The notes: a model not told the origin generated them from the letters alone. A stretch of DNA of 64,000 bases from Pseudomonas iranensis (GCF_014268585.2 NZ_CP077092.1:3100001-3164000); one strand, 5' to 3'. Counted from the stretch's first letter, positions 46,307 through 54,112 are shown. Translations and numbers: made by a program.

Positions 46307-46467
46307 AAAATATGCTTGATATCGGATGTGCTCTCGCCTCCTATCAGTGAACTTCACCTGCTAGCTGCTGAGAGGCAGCTATGTGTCGTTAGCAGCCATT
46401 CGCGACTGACCGTTAATGACCATTGCGAAAGTGCTGCTCTTGCTCATTTTCGAGGCTGGCAAGAACG

Positions 46468-46493
46468 CTGTGGGAGCGGGTTTACCCGCGAAG
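46468..46493. repeat. Pseudomonas REP element
   Basis: TGTGGGAGCGGGTTTACCCG followed by CGAAG is the repetitive extragenic palindrome common in P. putida and relatives. It forms the hairpin GCGGGT-TT-ACCCGC. It overlaps the end of the broken gene at 46482-46889. Confidence 0.85.
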
Positions 46494-46889
46494 CAGGAAC
46501 GGAAAAACGGCTGCAAATTCCGTACGATCACTCGGGTTTTGATGCAAGGCCTGTAACGCTCGGGCCTTATCTACGGATTCATATACCTCGCGGTCACGGA
46601 GGTATGCAATGCCATAAATCGCATCGTTTTCTTCGGCTGAAAATGTTCGGCTAGGGCTAAAACCCAAGGCTTCCTAAACGTGGAAGCGCGGAGCGTCAAA
46701 AGTAGTCAGAGCTAGTAAGTAGTCGGGATGCGCTGCCCCTGATCCTGCAACATCAGCCGCCCACGTTTGTAGCTCCAGCGTACTGATCGCGTTGCTCAGA
46801 TAGCAATTCACTACGAAGGCAATGGTCGTAGGGTTTTTTCCCGCGTAAGCCCAGTCATGATCATCCTTTCCTGTGCGCTTCATGCCCAT
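46482..46889 (-). pseudogene. Small hypothetical gene interrupted by an amber codon
   Basis: The minus strand reads MGMKRTGKDDHDWAYAGKNP and on to FDAPRFHV, then TAG (46674-46676), then continues in the same frame EALGFSPSRTFSAEENDAIY to a TAA formed by the REP element at 46482-46484. Both halves have the same natural style, so the parent was one protein of about 135 residues, now broken by a single stop. The REP also seems to supply its final residues. It looks like a small immunity-type or orphan protein; family unknown. Confidence 0.65.
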
Positions 46890-47019
46890 TCATTATCAGG
46901 ATGGATAATTTGCAGTTCCCAGTCCATGCAGGACTCATTTTGGGAAGCCTTTGCCTGTAGTTGAACGTCCGTTTCGGGTCGGAAGCGGGCGCCTCACAAG
47001 GCAGCCTCCCTCTTGCCCC

Positions 47020-47496
47020 TCAGTTGCTGCCGTTGCGTTTCAGGGTCATCTTGAATGAGAACTTTCCATTCACATCGGGCTTGTCGTCAGTGGTGGTGAC
47101 TTTGCCATTGGCGCCGCCATCGATCGAAAGCGCATAGTCCTTATGCATGACCATCGCCGCCAGTCCAAGCACGCCGACGGTGGCAAGCGCAGCAACGGCA
47201 ACCGCAGCTGCGCCGCCACTGATACCGGTAGCGCCTACCGCACCCGCAGCAGCTCCGAAGGCCACCAGACCGCTTGCTCCGGCAACACCACCAGAAATAG
47301 CCCCCACCGGGTTCCAGAAGCTGGCCGCGGCTACCCCTGCTCCGCCTGCTATCAATGCAAGTTTCGTGTACGTCACGGACTTGATCACACGTACCGCCAA
47401 AGCAAGCTTGCGATCGGTGATTACGATGCTGTCTGCCTTGTCGTTCAGGGCGCTTTTCAGCTCTTTAGCATTCCCTACGAATCGCGTACTGCTCAC
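47020..47496 (-). CDS. Glycine/alanine-rich membrane protein
   Basis: A 158-residue protein with two or three long hydrophobic stretches (about 45-60, 70-90 and 97-115) made of Ala, Gly and Val (KLALIAGGAGVAAASF, GGAAAVAVAALATVGVLGLAAMVM). A soluble basic tail follows (GKFSFKMTLKRNGSN). It starts with GTG, preceded by AAGGA. It is divergent from the PLD-family gene at 47670, sharing a 170-base promoter region. Function unknown; small glycine-zipper membrane proteins can act as pore-forming or holin-like effectors. Confidence 0.65.
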   Translation of the reverse strand: MSSTRFVGNAKELKSALNDKADSIVITDRKLALAVRVIKSVTYTKLALIAGGAGVAAASFWNPVGAISGGVAGASGLVAFGAAAGAVGATGISGGAAAVAVAALATVGVLGLAAMVMHKDYALSIDGGANGKVTTTDDKPDVNGKFSFKMTLKRNGSN

Positions 47497-47669
47497 TTCG
47501 GTAGTCCTTGGAGATGATGGTCAAAGGTGGCAACGGTGCATCATTATACGGCAAAAGGCTATCATCTTCTTGGAGCTCCGATCCAAGGCTGCCAACGGCC
47601 AAGAGCGGACAATCTATGGACGCGGCAAGGGCGTACCTAAATTTCGTACCACACTTGATAAGGCGTCAT

Positions 47670-48842
47670 ATGGAACTGATTCTGCTTCCGAAAAACTCCG
47701 AGAATCTCAGCCTCGATGGAATTTACCACCGCGCACTGAGCCGCTCGAAAGAGCTATACATCGTAAGTGCTTACCTTACTGAGTGGGGTATTAGAGAGTC
47801 GCTTGGCGACCAATGTGAGTCTTTCCTTTTCATCGTCGGAAAAGATTTTGGCATCACCCGCAAGAGCGCCTGTCGGGCCGTCATGGAATGGCTCCCAGCC
47901 GACCGCCATCAAGAGTTCATGGTAGCGGAGTCGATCAATGGCTTTCATCCGAAGGCAATGTTCTGGCGTGAGCACGATGGAAAGTGCTACGCGCTGCTTG
48001 GATCCTCCAACTTGACCAAGGCAGCATTCTCCACGAACTTCGAGGCCAACGGTTTCGCCTGCATATCTGACGAGCAGTTTCAACTGGCGTCTGAGTGGAT
48101 CGAAAGAGTTTTCGAAGTGAGCGTGACCCTGAATGAAACTTGGCTTGATAGGTATCAGGAGGCTCGCCAACCTGCGAACGCGGGTGGCTCGAAAGCGGAT
48201 GACCCCAAAGAAACCCAAGAGGCATATCACCTGCCACTGCCGGCAATACGCAAGCTCAAAGGTTATAAGCCGTACCTCACTCGGCGGCGCGACCAGATGA
48301 AAGCTTTTAGAAGGAATAAGACCAATTTGGTGTCGCTGATTCGTAGTACAAGCAAGGCCAGGATCTGGAACCAGACTCGAATTGATGATTTCTACAACAA
48401 CCTCTGTGCATTGTGGTACATGGGGGAACAGGGAAGTCGCTTTCAAGGCAAAGGGTGGGAGCGTACGGGTCGTAATAGCGACTTTCGCGAATTCTCAAAA
48501 AGCCTTATTCGGGTGCTCGACGCCCCGTTCGCAGGTCGTGACCGAGTAGTGATTCAGGAGGTAAATCGCCTCACGTCAATAGGATTGACAACTAGAGGCG
48601 CGTTGTTCTCCGAGATGCTCTGTCAGTTTTTCCCGAAACACTACTACGTATTAAATCGCCCAATACGAGGCTGGTTTGAAGGTCTGGACATTACGTTCCC
48701 AAGAGGTCTCAGCAAGGGAGAGCGCTACGTCGATTGTGCTCGTCTTCTCCGTGCGGCTCTGAAGCGGGCAGATGGCTACCCAGCAGCAAATCTGGCCGAG
48801 CTCGATTGCATCATCTGGTTCGCTAGCACCCTGGATGGTTGA
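47670..48842 (+). CDS. Phospholipase D-fold nuclease-like protein
   Basis: A 390-residue protein. The N-terminal 170 residues show a PLD-type half site: SINGFHPKAMFWREHDGK with H93-x-K95, followed by YALLGSSNLTKAAFS (GSSN), the HxK-GSxN pattern of PLD nucleases. The C-terminal half (SKARIWNQTRIDDFYNNLCA, RTGRNSDFREFSKSLIRVLD) is a separate helical domain of unknown role. PLD-fold nucleases are common effectors in restriction and abortive-infection systems. ATG 47670 has AAGG 6 bases upstream; the open frame extends to 47508 without a signal. Confidence 0.75.
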   Translation: MELILLPKNSENLSLDGIYHRALSRSKELYIVSAYLTEWGIRESLGDQCESFLFIVGKDFGITRKSACRAVMEWLPADRHQEFMVAESINGFHPKAMFWREHDGKCYALLGSSNLTKAAFSTNFEANGFACISDEQFQLASEWIERVFEVSVTLNETWLDRYQEARQPANAGGSKADDPKETQEAYHLPLPAIRKLKGYKPYLTRRRDQMKAFRRNKTNLVSLIRSTSKARIWNQTRIDDFYNNLCALWYMGEQGSRFQGKGWERTGRNSDFREFSKSLIRVLDAPFAGRDRVVIQEVNRLTSIGLTTRGALFSEMLCQFFPKHYYVLNRPIRGWFEGLDITFPRGLSKGERYVDCARLLRAALKRADGYPAANLAELDCIIWFASTLDG

Positions 48843-48913
48843 AAGGGCTCGACATCTGCTTGCAACCTGATAGCAGCTAACGGCGGATATCTTCGATGCC
48901 GAAGGGCTGCAAT

Positions 48914-48956
48914 GGGTCGATACCTGCCGGTCAAGGCGTACCCGTGCGCTGGTCAA
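48914..48956 (+). repeat. Dispersed repeat, copy B
   Basis: Plus-strand copy of the 43-base block at 45772-45814 (minus). It overlaps the first units of a regular GGTCAAG array (48929-49042). Confidence 0.7.
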
Positions 48957-49042
48957 GCCCGATGCAAATGGCTGGTCAAGTCGAATGCAATCAGGTGGTC
49001 AAGTGGGATGAAAACGCTAGGTCAAGTCAGGTGCAATTTCCC
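48929..49042 (+). repeat. Five iterated 22-23 bp repeats headed by GGTCAAG
   Basis: GGTCAAG begins at 48929, 48951, 48974, 48997 and 49020, spacings of 22, 23, 23 and 23 bases. Units 2-5 also share an ATGCAA-like core. Regular iterated repeats of this kind occur at the ends of IS21-family elements and at iteron/regulator sites. No transposase remains beside it. The rest of 48843-49260 holds no gene. Confidence 0.6.
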
Positions 49043-49260
49043 AGGTGGCCTGCCTAGTGTTGAGTGTGATCGTGCGTGCAGGCTTTCCGTGACTGGTATC
49101 CGATCATTTCGAACCGGAGGGATCAACTGGATTAAGCACTTCCCCGGCCATGAGCTTGCTCGACCGAGGCTTGAGCGCTCAGGAGAGTAGGGGGCTCGTA
49201 TTTTTCAAAGTGCCTTGTCAGTGACAGGTGACCGAGCAAGCGATCTACAGTGCGTCGCCT

Positions 49261-49680
49261 TCAAGCCCAGGCGATCCAACGCTCCATCTTCCCTTCAAAC
49301 CCATCCGCGCAAAACTCCAGATTTGGCCAATAGTTTTGGTACACCTCATAGTCGAGCGCCGTTGCGATCCCGCGGTTCTCGGCGTTCAAAACGCTCCATG
49401 CTCGATACATCCGGTGCTGCCAGCCGGTTTCTGTCACCAACCGGTGCGATGTGTTCGATGACCAGCCGTCCTTCATAAGCGTTGTAACGAAGAATTCCGC
49501 AGCCGCATTTGCACAGCCGGCGTCGTGGGCAATCATCCTGTCCAGGATCGAATAGGAAATACCAATCGCCTGGAAGATCGATACCACTTGGCTGTCCAGC
49601 TTGTCGCTACATCGGGGAGCTTTCGAGGCACGAGTCTGCTGCGGGATGAAGGCGAATACGGTGGCGATCGGGGAGGTCAT
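49261..49680 (-). CDS. Hypothetical protein, 139 residues
   Basis: A soluble protein of unknown family with DKLDSQVVSIFQAIGISYSI, MIAHDAGCANAAAEFFVTTLM, RLVTETGWQHRMYRAWSVLN. AAAGGCAG lies at proper spacing before the ATG. It stands alone, without an operon partner. Composition is like that of nearby accessory genes. Confidence 0.55.
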   Translation of the reverse strand: MTSPIATVFAFIPQQTRASKAPRCSDKLDSQVVSIFQAIGISYSILDRMIAHDAGCANAAAEFFVTTLMKDGWSSNTSHRLVTETGWQHRMYRAWSVLNAENRGIATALDYEVYQNYWPNLEFCADGFEGKMERWIAWA

Positions 49681-49828
49681 AGGAACTGCCTTTATTGTTG
49701 TTGTTTTATTTCATGATGCCCATGGAGCAAGCGTCGCCGCAACGCGTCGCATGATGTCTGCCCGGGCACTCATGAATCGAAGCCATGAGCCAAACGGAGT
49801 GCGCTAGCACGAGGATGTAAGCCCGGAG

Positions 49829-49915
49829 GGCCAAGACCCAGACGCAGTCAGGGCATGGATCACAACAGCCGTGCTGCAGGCCGTGTCCAGCCCTCGGGTG
49901 TTCCTGGGTCTGGCT
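49829..49915. other. Candidate structured RNA element
   Basis: Nested complementary segments: CCAAGACCCAG (49831-49841) pairs with CTGGGTCTGG (49904-49913, one bulge); inside it AGGGC (49850-49854) pairs with GCCCT (49890-49894); and CAGC (49866-49869) pairs with GCTG (49873-49876). The 516-base gap 49681-50196 has no gene. It may be a folded RNA or an attC-like/relic hairpin. Confidence 0.3.
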
Positions 49916-50196
49916 TCACCGCGATACGTGATCGCGAACAAAGCGCCCACGTGCATGCTTGCCCTAGTCACGAGTGGAGGTTGTTAGGGACTTAGTGACC
50001 GGAATAGTGATGGAGTACAGATGTACTCCTAAGGACTGATGAGAACTTCCCCCCCCGTCTTGCTTACTGGGTCAGCGTGGCTTCAAGCACTTTATCGATT
50101 GACGATTAATGCCATGTAGCGATCCGTATATCTCACCGGTGCAGCTTGTGAGTCGTCTGTGATGTCTTTGAAGTATCAGCTCACAAGATCTGCTTG

Positions 50197-50514
50197 ATGC
50201 GCCATACGACACCAGACGGTCGCTACTTCGTAGTCAAAGGTCAGTTATGGCGCAGCAGCAATCCCGCGCTATCTGATGACCAGCGCCAGCAGTTGGTGCA
50301 GATGTTGATGGAGGCGCGGAGAGCCGTCAAAGTAGCGAAGGCAACAAATCATGCAGATCAGATGCGCACCGCTCGAGCAGAAGTAGATCAGGCGAAAAGG
50401 GCACTAGGGGAGAGGGGCCCGGTATGGCGGAGCGACGGCAGCCCGGACTACAACCGCCACAAGGCTGTTAACACGCCCTATGCTGAGTGGTACCGCTCAC
50501 TGCCCGAGCCGTAG
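50197..50514 (+). CDS. Conserved small hypothetical protein, 105 residues
   Basis: The sequence RHTTPDGRYFVVKGQLWRSS, LSDDQRQQLVQMLMEARRAV, then RALGERGPVWRSDGSPDYNR and TPYAEWY matches a widespread small proteobacterial protein of unknown function that I recall from pseudomonads and Burkholderia. It has a helical middle and conserved ends. The ATG at 50197 follows an in-frame TTG at 50194; the Shine-Dalgarno is weak. It is a stand-alone gene. Confidence 0.75.
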   Translation: MRHTTPDGRYFVVKGQLWRSSNPALSDDQRQQLVQMLMEARRAVKVAKATNHADQMRTARAEVDQAKRALGERGPVWRSDGSPDYNRHKAVNTPYAEWYRSLPEP

Positions 50515-50550
50515 GGATCATGCGCGCAGAGGCACAGATTTTGAGCCCAC

Positions 50551-50769
50551 CTATTGCTTGACGCTCGCCGCTACTAGTTCCGCGATGCCTTGTCGCACGG
50601 CGTCGATGTTGTCGTCGAGAGTCGTCAGAGCACCATTCACATTTCCCACCACACTGCTTGCTCCTCGATCACCAACCCATTTGGCTAGCTCTTCGACGGC
50701 GGCGCGTAACGCATCCTGGTTATGGCTGAGGCGCTCAAGCACTTCAGCGGCTGTCCTTAGCCCTTTCAT
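50551..50769 (-). CDS. Small helical protein of the three-member local family (copy 3)
   Basis: A 72-residue protein: VLERLSHNQDALRAAVEELAKW, then NVNGALTTLDDNIDAV, the best match to the pattern shared with 32257-32478 and 35817-36002. Its ATG overlaps the stop of a 58-residue frame upstream (ATGA), so the two are translationally coupled. The LexA-like box at 50989-51004 lies about 50 bases upstream of that frame, so damage induction is possible. Function unknown. Confidence 0.7.
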   Translation of the reverse strand: MKGLRTAAEVLERLSHNQDALRAAVEELAKWVGDRGASSVVGNVNGALTTLDDNIDAVRQGIAELVAASVKQ

Positions 50770-50942
50770 GAGTAGCTTGTCCTGGTAAGGTTGGCAGCAG
50801 ACTTTGTATCACGGTTTCCCGCGATAAAGCTGGCGTCTTGGTATTTCAAGATGCCGCCCTGGTTGTGTTCCGCTCCCCTCATTACGCTCACGCGAAAGCT
50901 GGAGAGTGTGCAGTAGGGGCTGCCACGTGTATTGATCCGCAT
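50766..50942 (-). CDS. Possible small protein coupled to the NQ-family gene
   Basis: A 58-residue frame from ATG 50942 (MRINTRGSPYCTLSSFRVSV, then GGILKYQDASFIAGNRDTK) whose stop overlaps the next start as ATGA. The open frame extends back through the LexA-like box, but a start there is unlikely. There is no strong Shine-Dalgarno. In the second copy of this element (about 53090-53300) the frame is broken. Confidence 0.35.
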   Translation of the reverse strand: MRINTRGSPYCTLSSFRVSVMRGAEHNQGGILKYQDASFIAGNRDTKSAANLTRTSYS

Positions 50943-50988
50943 CGTCAGTAGGTTCGGTCGTGGCTTGTAACGGAGGTTGACTTTTATG

Positions 50989-51004
50989 CTGTATTTATAT
51001 ACAG
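50989..51004. promoter_or_regulatory. LexA (SOS) box
   Basis: CTGTATTTATATACAG is a full CTGT-N8-ACAG match to the gamma-proteobacterial LexA consensus. A TTGACT hexamer lies 5 bases upstream on the plus strand. It could serve the plus-strand transcript ending at 51132, the minus-strand small genes, or both. Confidence 0.65.
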
Positions 51005-51132
51005 TATAAAAGTCCGGGGAGTGCTCCAATCTAATAGATGTGGTACTGACTCTCAGATGTGCCTTTTCGGACTCGTGTAACTATCAGGATGATTTTTGCA
51101 CGCACACAAAAGCCCCCTTCGGGTCTTTTTTC
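51005..51132 (+). ncRNA. Candidate SOS-controlled small RNA, copy 1
   Basis: Between the LexA-like box and a hairpin with a T tract (51107-51132) lies about 125 bases with no usable gene. The same order (box, about 100 bases, A-rich hairpin terminator) recurs at 53233-53373, with segments such as GTGGTACT-ACT and AGGAT-ATTTTTGCA kept. A small transcript or a leader peptide are both possible. Confidence 0.35.
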
Positions 51133-51258
51133 ATTTTAGAAATCTTCGGCTTCGACATGGTATTAGTCATTCAGCCCTGCGGAAGAAATCAGTCCCATTT
51201 GATCACTCACCACTAAGCTAAGATTCTTCAATCTTATGACCAAGTGAAGCGAGGGGCT

Positions 51259-52401
51259 ATGGCAGTCGTGTTCTTTCTACCGTGGGTATCTGCTGCCAAA
51301 GAGCTGCGGATCGCAGACCTACGCTTGATCCCTTATGAGCGAGGTCGACTTCCGGGTGAGTTGCTGGGCATACCGCAGGAAGCTTTCGACGGCGTACTAG
51401 GCAACTACGGCGACAGAGGTTTCGGTTCTCAGCCTTCACAGCCGATCCAGCAAGCCGCGGTCATCATTTGGGACGAAGACAAACCGGGCCTTGACGCCTC
51501 GGATGCCCAGATCCAGCAGCGACTGGTTCAGTGTTCGTATCTCGCATTCTCTGCCCTGGTAGGTCGGTCGTTGTGCTCAACTTCCGACTATTGCAACGCC
51601 GACACACTCCAAGTCGTTGCGCAGCGGTTTGATGTCGCGTCACCGGCTCATTCCTGTGTGACCACGCGTCGGCGTGACGGTGGGACACAAAACATGCTGG
51701 CGGGCAGTGGAGGGCTCAAGTTCATTCGGCCGTACCACGTCGACAGCAGCTCGCGGATTACGCTCGACATCCCACTGTTTGAAGCACTACTCAAGCTACC
51801 TGTTGGAGAACTTAAGGAACGCATCGACGAAGCGGTCGTTTCCTTCCTCAGAGCCAATACCGATGCGTCATCCATAGATGAACGATCCGAACTGATCCTG
51901 ATGCGGGTCGCCATAGACACGGTGCTTGACGTTCCGCATGACAAAGCTGCCTTCCGGAGAGCCATCAACGAACACTTCGACGAGCTACCGAACCCGCCCA
52001 TCTGGCATAAGGGTAATCTGGACGAACAGTGGTGGTGCAAGCACTGGGACAAGCACGTAAATCGCCCGCTCGACGCCTGGGTTCACGATTTCTGTGCCGC
52101 TCGTAACGCCGCAGCTCATGGCCCCGCAAATGGTGAGAAGGGAAGCATCTGGCCTCGCCATAACCACCTCATTTTCTCCGCTTGGTTGCTGCCGCTGATC
52201 GTCAAAAAGCTACTTGCCCAAGCCGGTTTTTACGAGTTCACCGCCGAAGATAAGGTCGCGAGGGCGGGCTTCGAGGTCTTTCTGGCGCACGATCTGCTGG
52301 CCTTCACCGACCAGGATGAGAACAAGGTTTGGTGGCAAATAGCCGAGTCTGAGCTTTATCTGCCTCTGTTTGCTGAGCGATTGCAGCGCGCATGCGAATG
52401 A
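51259..52401 (+). CDS. Hypothetical protein with C-terminal HEPN motif
   Basis: A 380-residue soluble protein. Near residues 275-290 it has WVHDFCAARNAAAHGP, with R282-N-A-A-A-H287, the RN-x3-H form typical of HEPN RNase domains; helices either side fit a four-helix HEPN bundle. The N-terminal 250 residues are unassigned. Single HEPN proteins often act as tRNA or rRNA cleaving toxins in abortive infection or as MNT-HEPN partners. No nucleotidyltransferase partner is seen here. The start may be GTG 51244 or ATG 51259; both signals are modest. Confidence 0.7.
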   Translation: MAVVFFLPWVSAAKELRIADLRLIPYERGRLPGELLGIPQEAFDGVLGNYGDRGFGSQPSQPIQQAAVIIWDEDKPGLDASDAQIQQRLVQCSYLAFSALVGRSLCSTSDYCNADTLQVVAQRFDVASPAHSCVTTRRRDGGTQNMLAGSGGLKFIRPYHVDSSSRITLDIPLFEALLKLPVGELKERIDEAVVSFLRANTDASSIDERSELILMRVAIDTVLDVPHDKAAFRRAINEHFDELPNPPIWHKGNLDEQWWCKHWDKHVNRPLDAWVHDFCAARNAAAHGPANGEKGSIWPRHNHLIFSAWLLPLIVKKLLAQAGFYEFTAEDKVARAGFEVFLAHDLLAFTDQDENKVWWQIAESELYLPLFAERLQRACE

Positions 52402-52512
52402 CGGAAACCATGGTGTTGTGGACTTGAGTCAACGCGTGCTGATACGCAGTGGGATACGGGGAGGGAATCCGGGAGAGAAGTGATGATCTAGCTTGAAACC
52501 GCCCTCGACCTG

Positions 52513-52576
52513 GTGTGTAAACCAATTTTTTGATGTGTAAACCACCGGGCTTTACACGTCAGAAAACTGGTTTACA
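52513..52576. repeat. Nested inverted repeats of TGTGTAAACC
   Basis: Outer arms TGTGTAAACCAATTTT and AAAACTGGTTTACACA pair with one mismatch. Inside them TGATGTGTAAA (52531-52541) pairs with TTTACACGTCA (52551-52561), again with one mismatch. So three or four copies of TGTAAA(CC) face each other in 65 bases. The gap 52402-52733 holds no gene. It could bind a regulator or transposase. Confidence 0.6.
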
Positions 52577-52733
52577 CATTTTCTGAGACGCCAGCCTCAG
52601 GCCAACGTAACCACCTGCAGGGATTGTAGTAATAGGCACGCCTGAAACTGGCACCAGGCTCGCCTATAAGGGGGAGGCAGTGAGCGGATGGCGATGGTGT
52701 AGTCTAGGATCAGGCCGCAGAAGGAGCGTACTC

Positions 52734-52952
52734 ATGAGCACTTTGTCCCCCGATCAACAAGCCCGTTATTTGGAAGTGCTCGACGCCGTGAAGCGCTTGT
52801 ATGGCGGCGATATCGACGCAGCCATGCACTGGATGTCACGTCCGGTAAAAGCATTTGGTGGCAAAGCTCCTGCCGCTATGGTCACGACCAGGCTGGAGAC
52901 GGACACGGTTATCCAGTTTATCAGGCGATTGGAGCATGGGTTTGTTGCATGA
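52734..52952 (+). CDS. MbcA/ParS/Xre-type antitoxin C-terminal domain protein
   Basis: A 72-residue protein: ARYLEVLDAVKRLYGGDIDA, MHWMSRPVKAFGGKAPAAMV, TVIQFIRRLEHGF is the toxin-binding domain of RES-Xre/MbcTA antitoxins (DUF2384 pattern of W-x(n)-P-ALGG-P and a final E-G). The usual N-terminal Xre DNA-binding part is missing, and no RES-domain toxin follows, so it is an orphan or short antitoxin. AAGGAG lies 9 bases before ATG 52734; an earlier in-frame start has no signal. Confidence 0.75.
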   Translation: MSTLSPDQQARYLEVLDAVKRLYGGDIDAAMHWMSRPVKAFGGKAPAAMVTTRLETDTVIQFIRRLEHGFVA

Positions 52953-53232
52953 GTGGCTTCGAGCAATGCCATCTAGCTGGAAATTAGGAATCGCGGGCTG
53001 TCAGTGGCCTTAAAGCCAAGCGAAAGGTATCTGCGTGGGGGATGCTGCCGGAGTGTCAGTGCTCACGCTTGGTCTACCCCATGGGGAATGAACCATGCCC
53101 CTTTTTCGTAGTCCGCTCGCATTATATCGCTTAACCCGAAAGCCAGAGCATGTGCAGGAGGGCGGGCTACCTTCTATTGATCCGCCTGATGAGTGTGGTC
53201 AATACCGACTCGTAGCGGGGGGGGCTGCTATG

Positions 53233-53248
53233 CTGTATCTATGTACGG
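53233..53248. promoter_or_regulatory. LexA-like box, copy 2
   Basis: CTGTATCTATGTACGG, one base from CTGT-N8-ACAG, followed by TATAAAG. It is embedded in sequence that aligns for about 250 bases with the region around 50989-51004. Confidence 0.5.
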
Positions 53249-53373
53249 TATAAAGACCCAGGCAATGCTCCTCTCAATAGGTGTGGTACTAACTGTACGA
53301 AGTGTTTCTTGAACTCATGCAACGATCCGGAGGATTTTTGCATGTGCAAAAAAGCCCCTTCTGGGCTTTTGTC
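53249..53373 (+). ncRNA. Candidate SOS-controlled small RNA, copy 2
   Basis: Second copy of the box-transcript-terminator element at 51005-51132. It ends in TTTTGCATGTGCAAAA (a hairpin) and a terminator AAAAGCCC (53350-53357) / GGGCTTTT (53363-53370). No conserved reading frame is seen between the copies. Existence as a transcript is inferred. Confidence 0.35.
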
Positions 53374-53415
53374 GTTTTAGAGGCTTCTCTCGCGTCTTTT
53401 TTGACAGTAGGTCGG

Positions 53416-53475
53416 TGTAAACCATATTTCAAAACTGTTGGTGGAGATGGCTCACGGTGCAAAGAATGGTTTACA
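53416..53475. repeat. Inverted repeat TGTAAACCAT
   Basis: Perfect 10-base arms TGTAAACCAT (53416-53425) and ATGGTTTACA (53466-53475) separated by 40 bases. Same core as the nested repeats at 52513-52576. The surrounding 53374-53750 holds no supported gene. Confidence 0.55.
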
Positions 53476-53750
53476 GCTCTTAGAATGCACAGCTGATTGT
53501 CAGGATTGTCCATTTTGAATTGAGCGGAGAAGGGCAACAGGTCTTAAGCTTGGTTTTAGGGCTGCCGGATTGAAGTGGTTCGCAGCGTTGATGTTCACAC
53601 TCTCAATAGAACTCACCCTTTCCAGCTGTGCTCGCTGGCGTTTCTACGGCCTCATACTTGGGATCCGGTTGTGTGGCGCCGCCCGGCGCGCGTTGCGAGC
53701 TATGCAGGTCGAGCGGGCGTGCGCGCCACTTATTAATGAGCTCGAGCTTT

Positions 53751-53765
53751 CCAATTCTGAATTGG
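53751..53765. repeat. Palindrome CCAATTC-AATTGG, copy 1
   Basis: CCAATTCTGAATTGG, first of three near-identical palindromes (others at 53921 and 54113) upstream of the recombinase trio. Confidence 0.55.
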
Positions 53766-53920
53766 TGATCGCAAATTTTTGGATAGCCGCCGTCTCCTCA
53801 AGCGAGATACCAAAAACAGTCACACTATTAGTGGGCCCTGTGCAACCTCCAGCGTGTTGATCTGACATTGGTTAATAGAGAGCGCTCTAATGCCGCGAAA
53901 CTCATGGTACCCATTGCCTG

Positions 53921-53935
53921 CCAATTCTGAATTGG
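53921..53935. repeat. Palindrome CCAATTC-AATTGG, copy 2
   Basis: CCAATTCTGAATTGG, identical over 15 bases to the copy at 53751. Confidence 0.55.
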
Positions 53936-54112
53936 TTGAGCCTTCGCGATTGATCGCGGTGATTCCCTAGGTTTGACGGGCGGAATACGCCAGCGGCCGA
54001 GATTTAAACATTTCGGTCTCGGTGCATTCCGTATGCTGCCTGTGCAGCCCTTAACGACCAGACTTTGCTGATGGAATGCGGCCGTCACATGGGGTGAGCG
54101 TACCTTGTGAAT

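Noticed and set aside
48929..49042. Possible CRISPR array
   Set aside because: Repeat unit conserved over only 7 bases plus a loose core, no spacer-like unique 30-base segments and no cas genes; the pattern fits iterated protein-binding or IS-end repeats better.
53570..53860. 96-codon plus-strand frame before the island
   Set aside because: It runs through one of the palindromes, has no Shine-Dalgarno and reads as random sequence.
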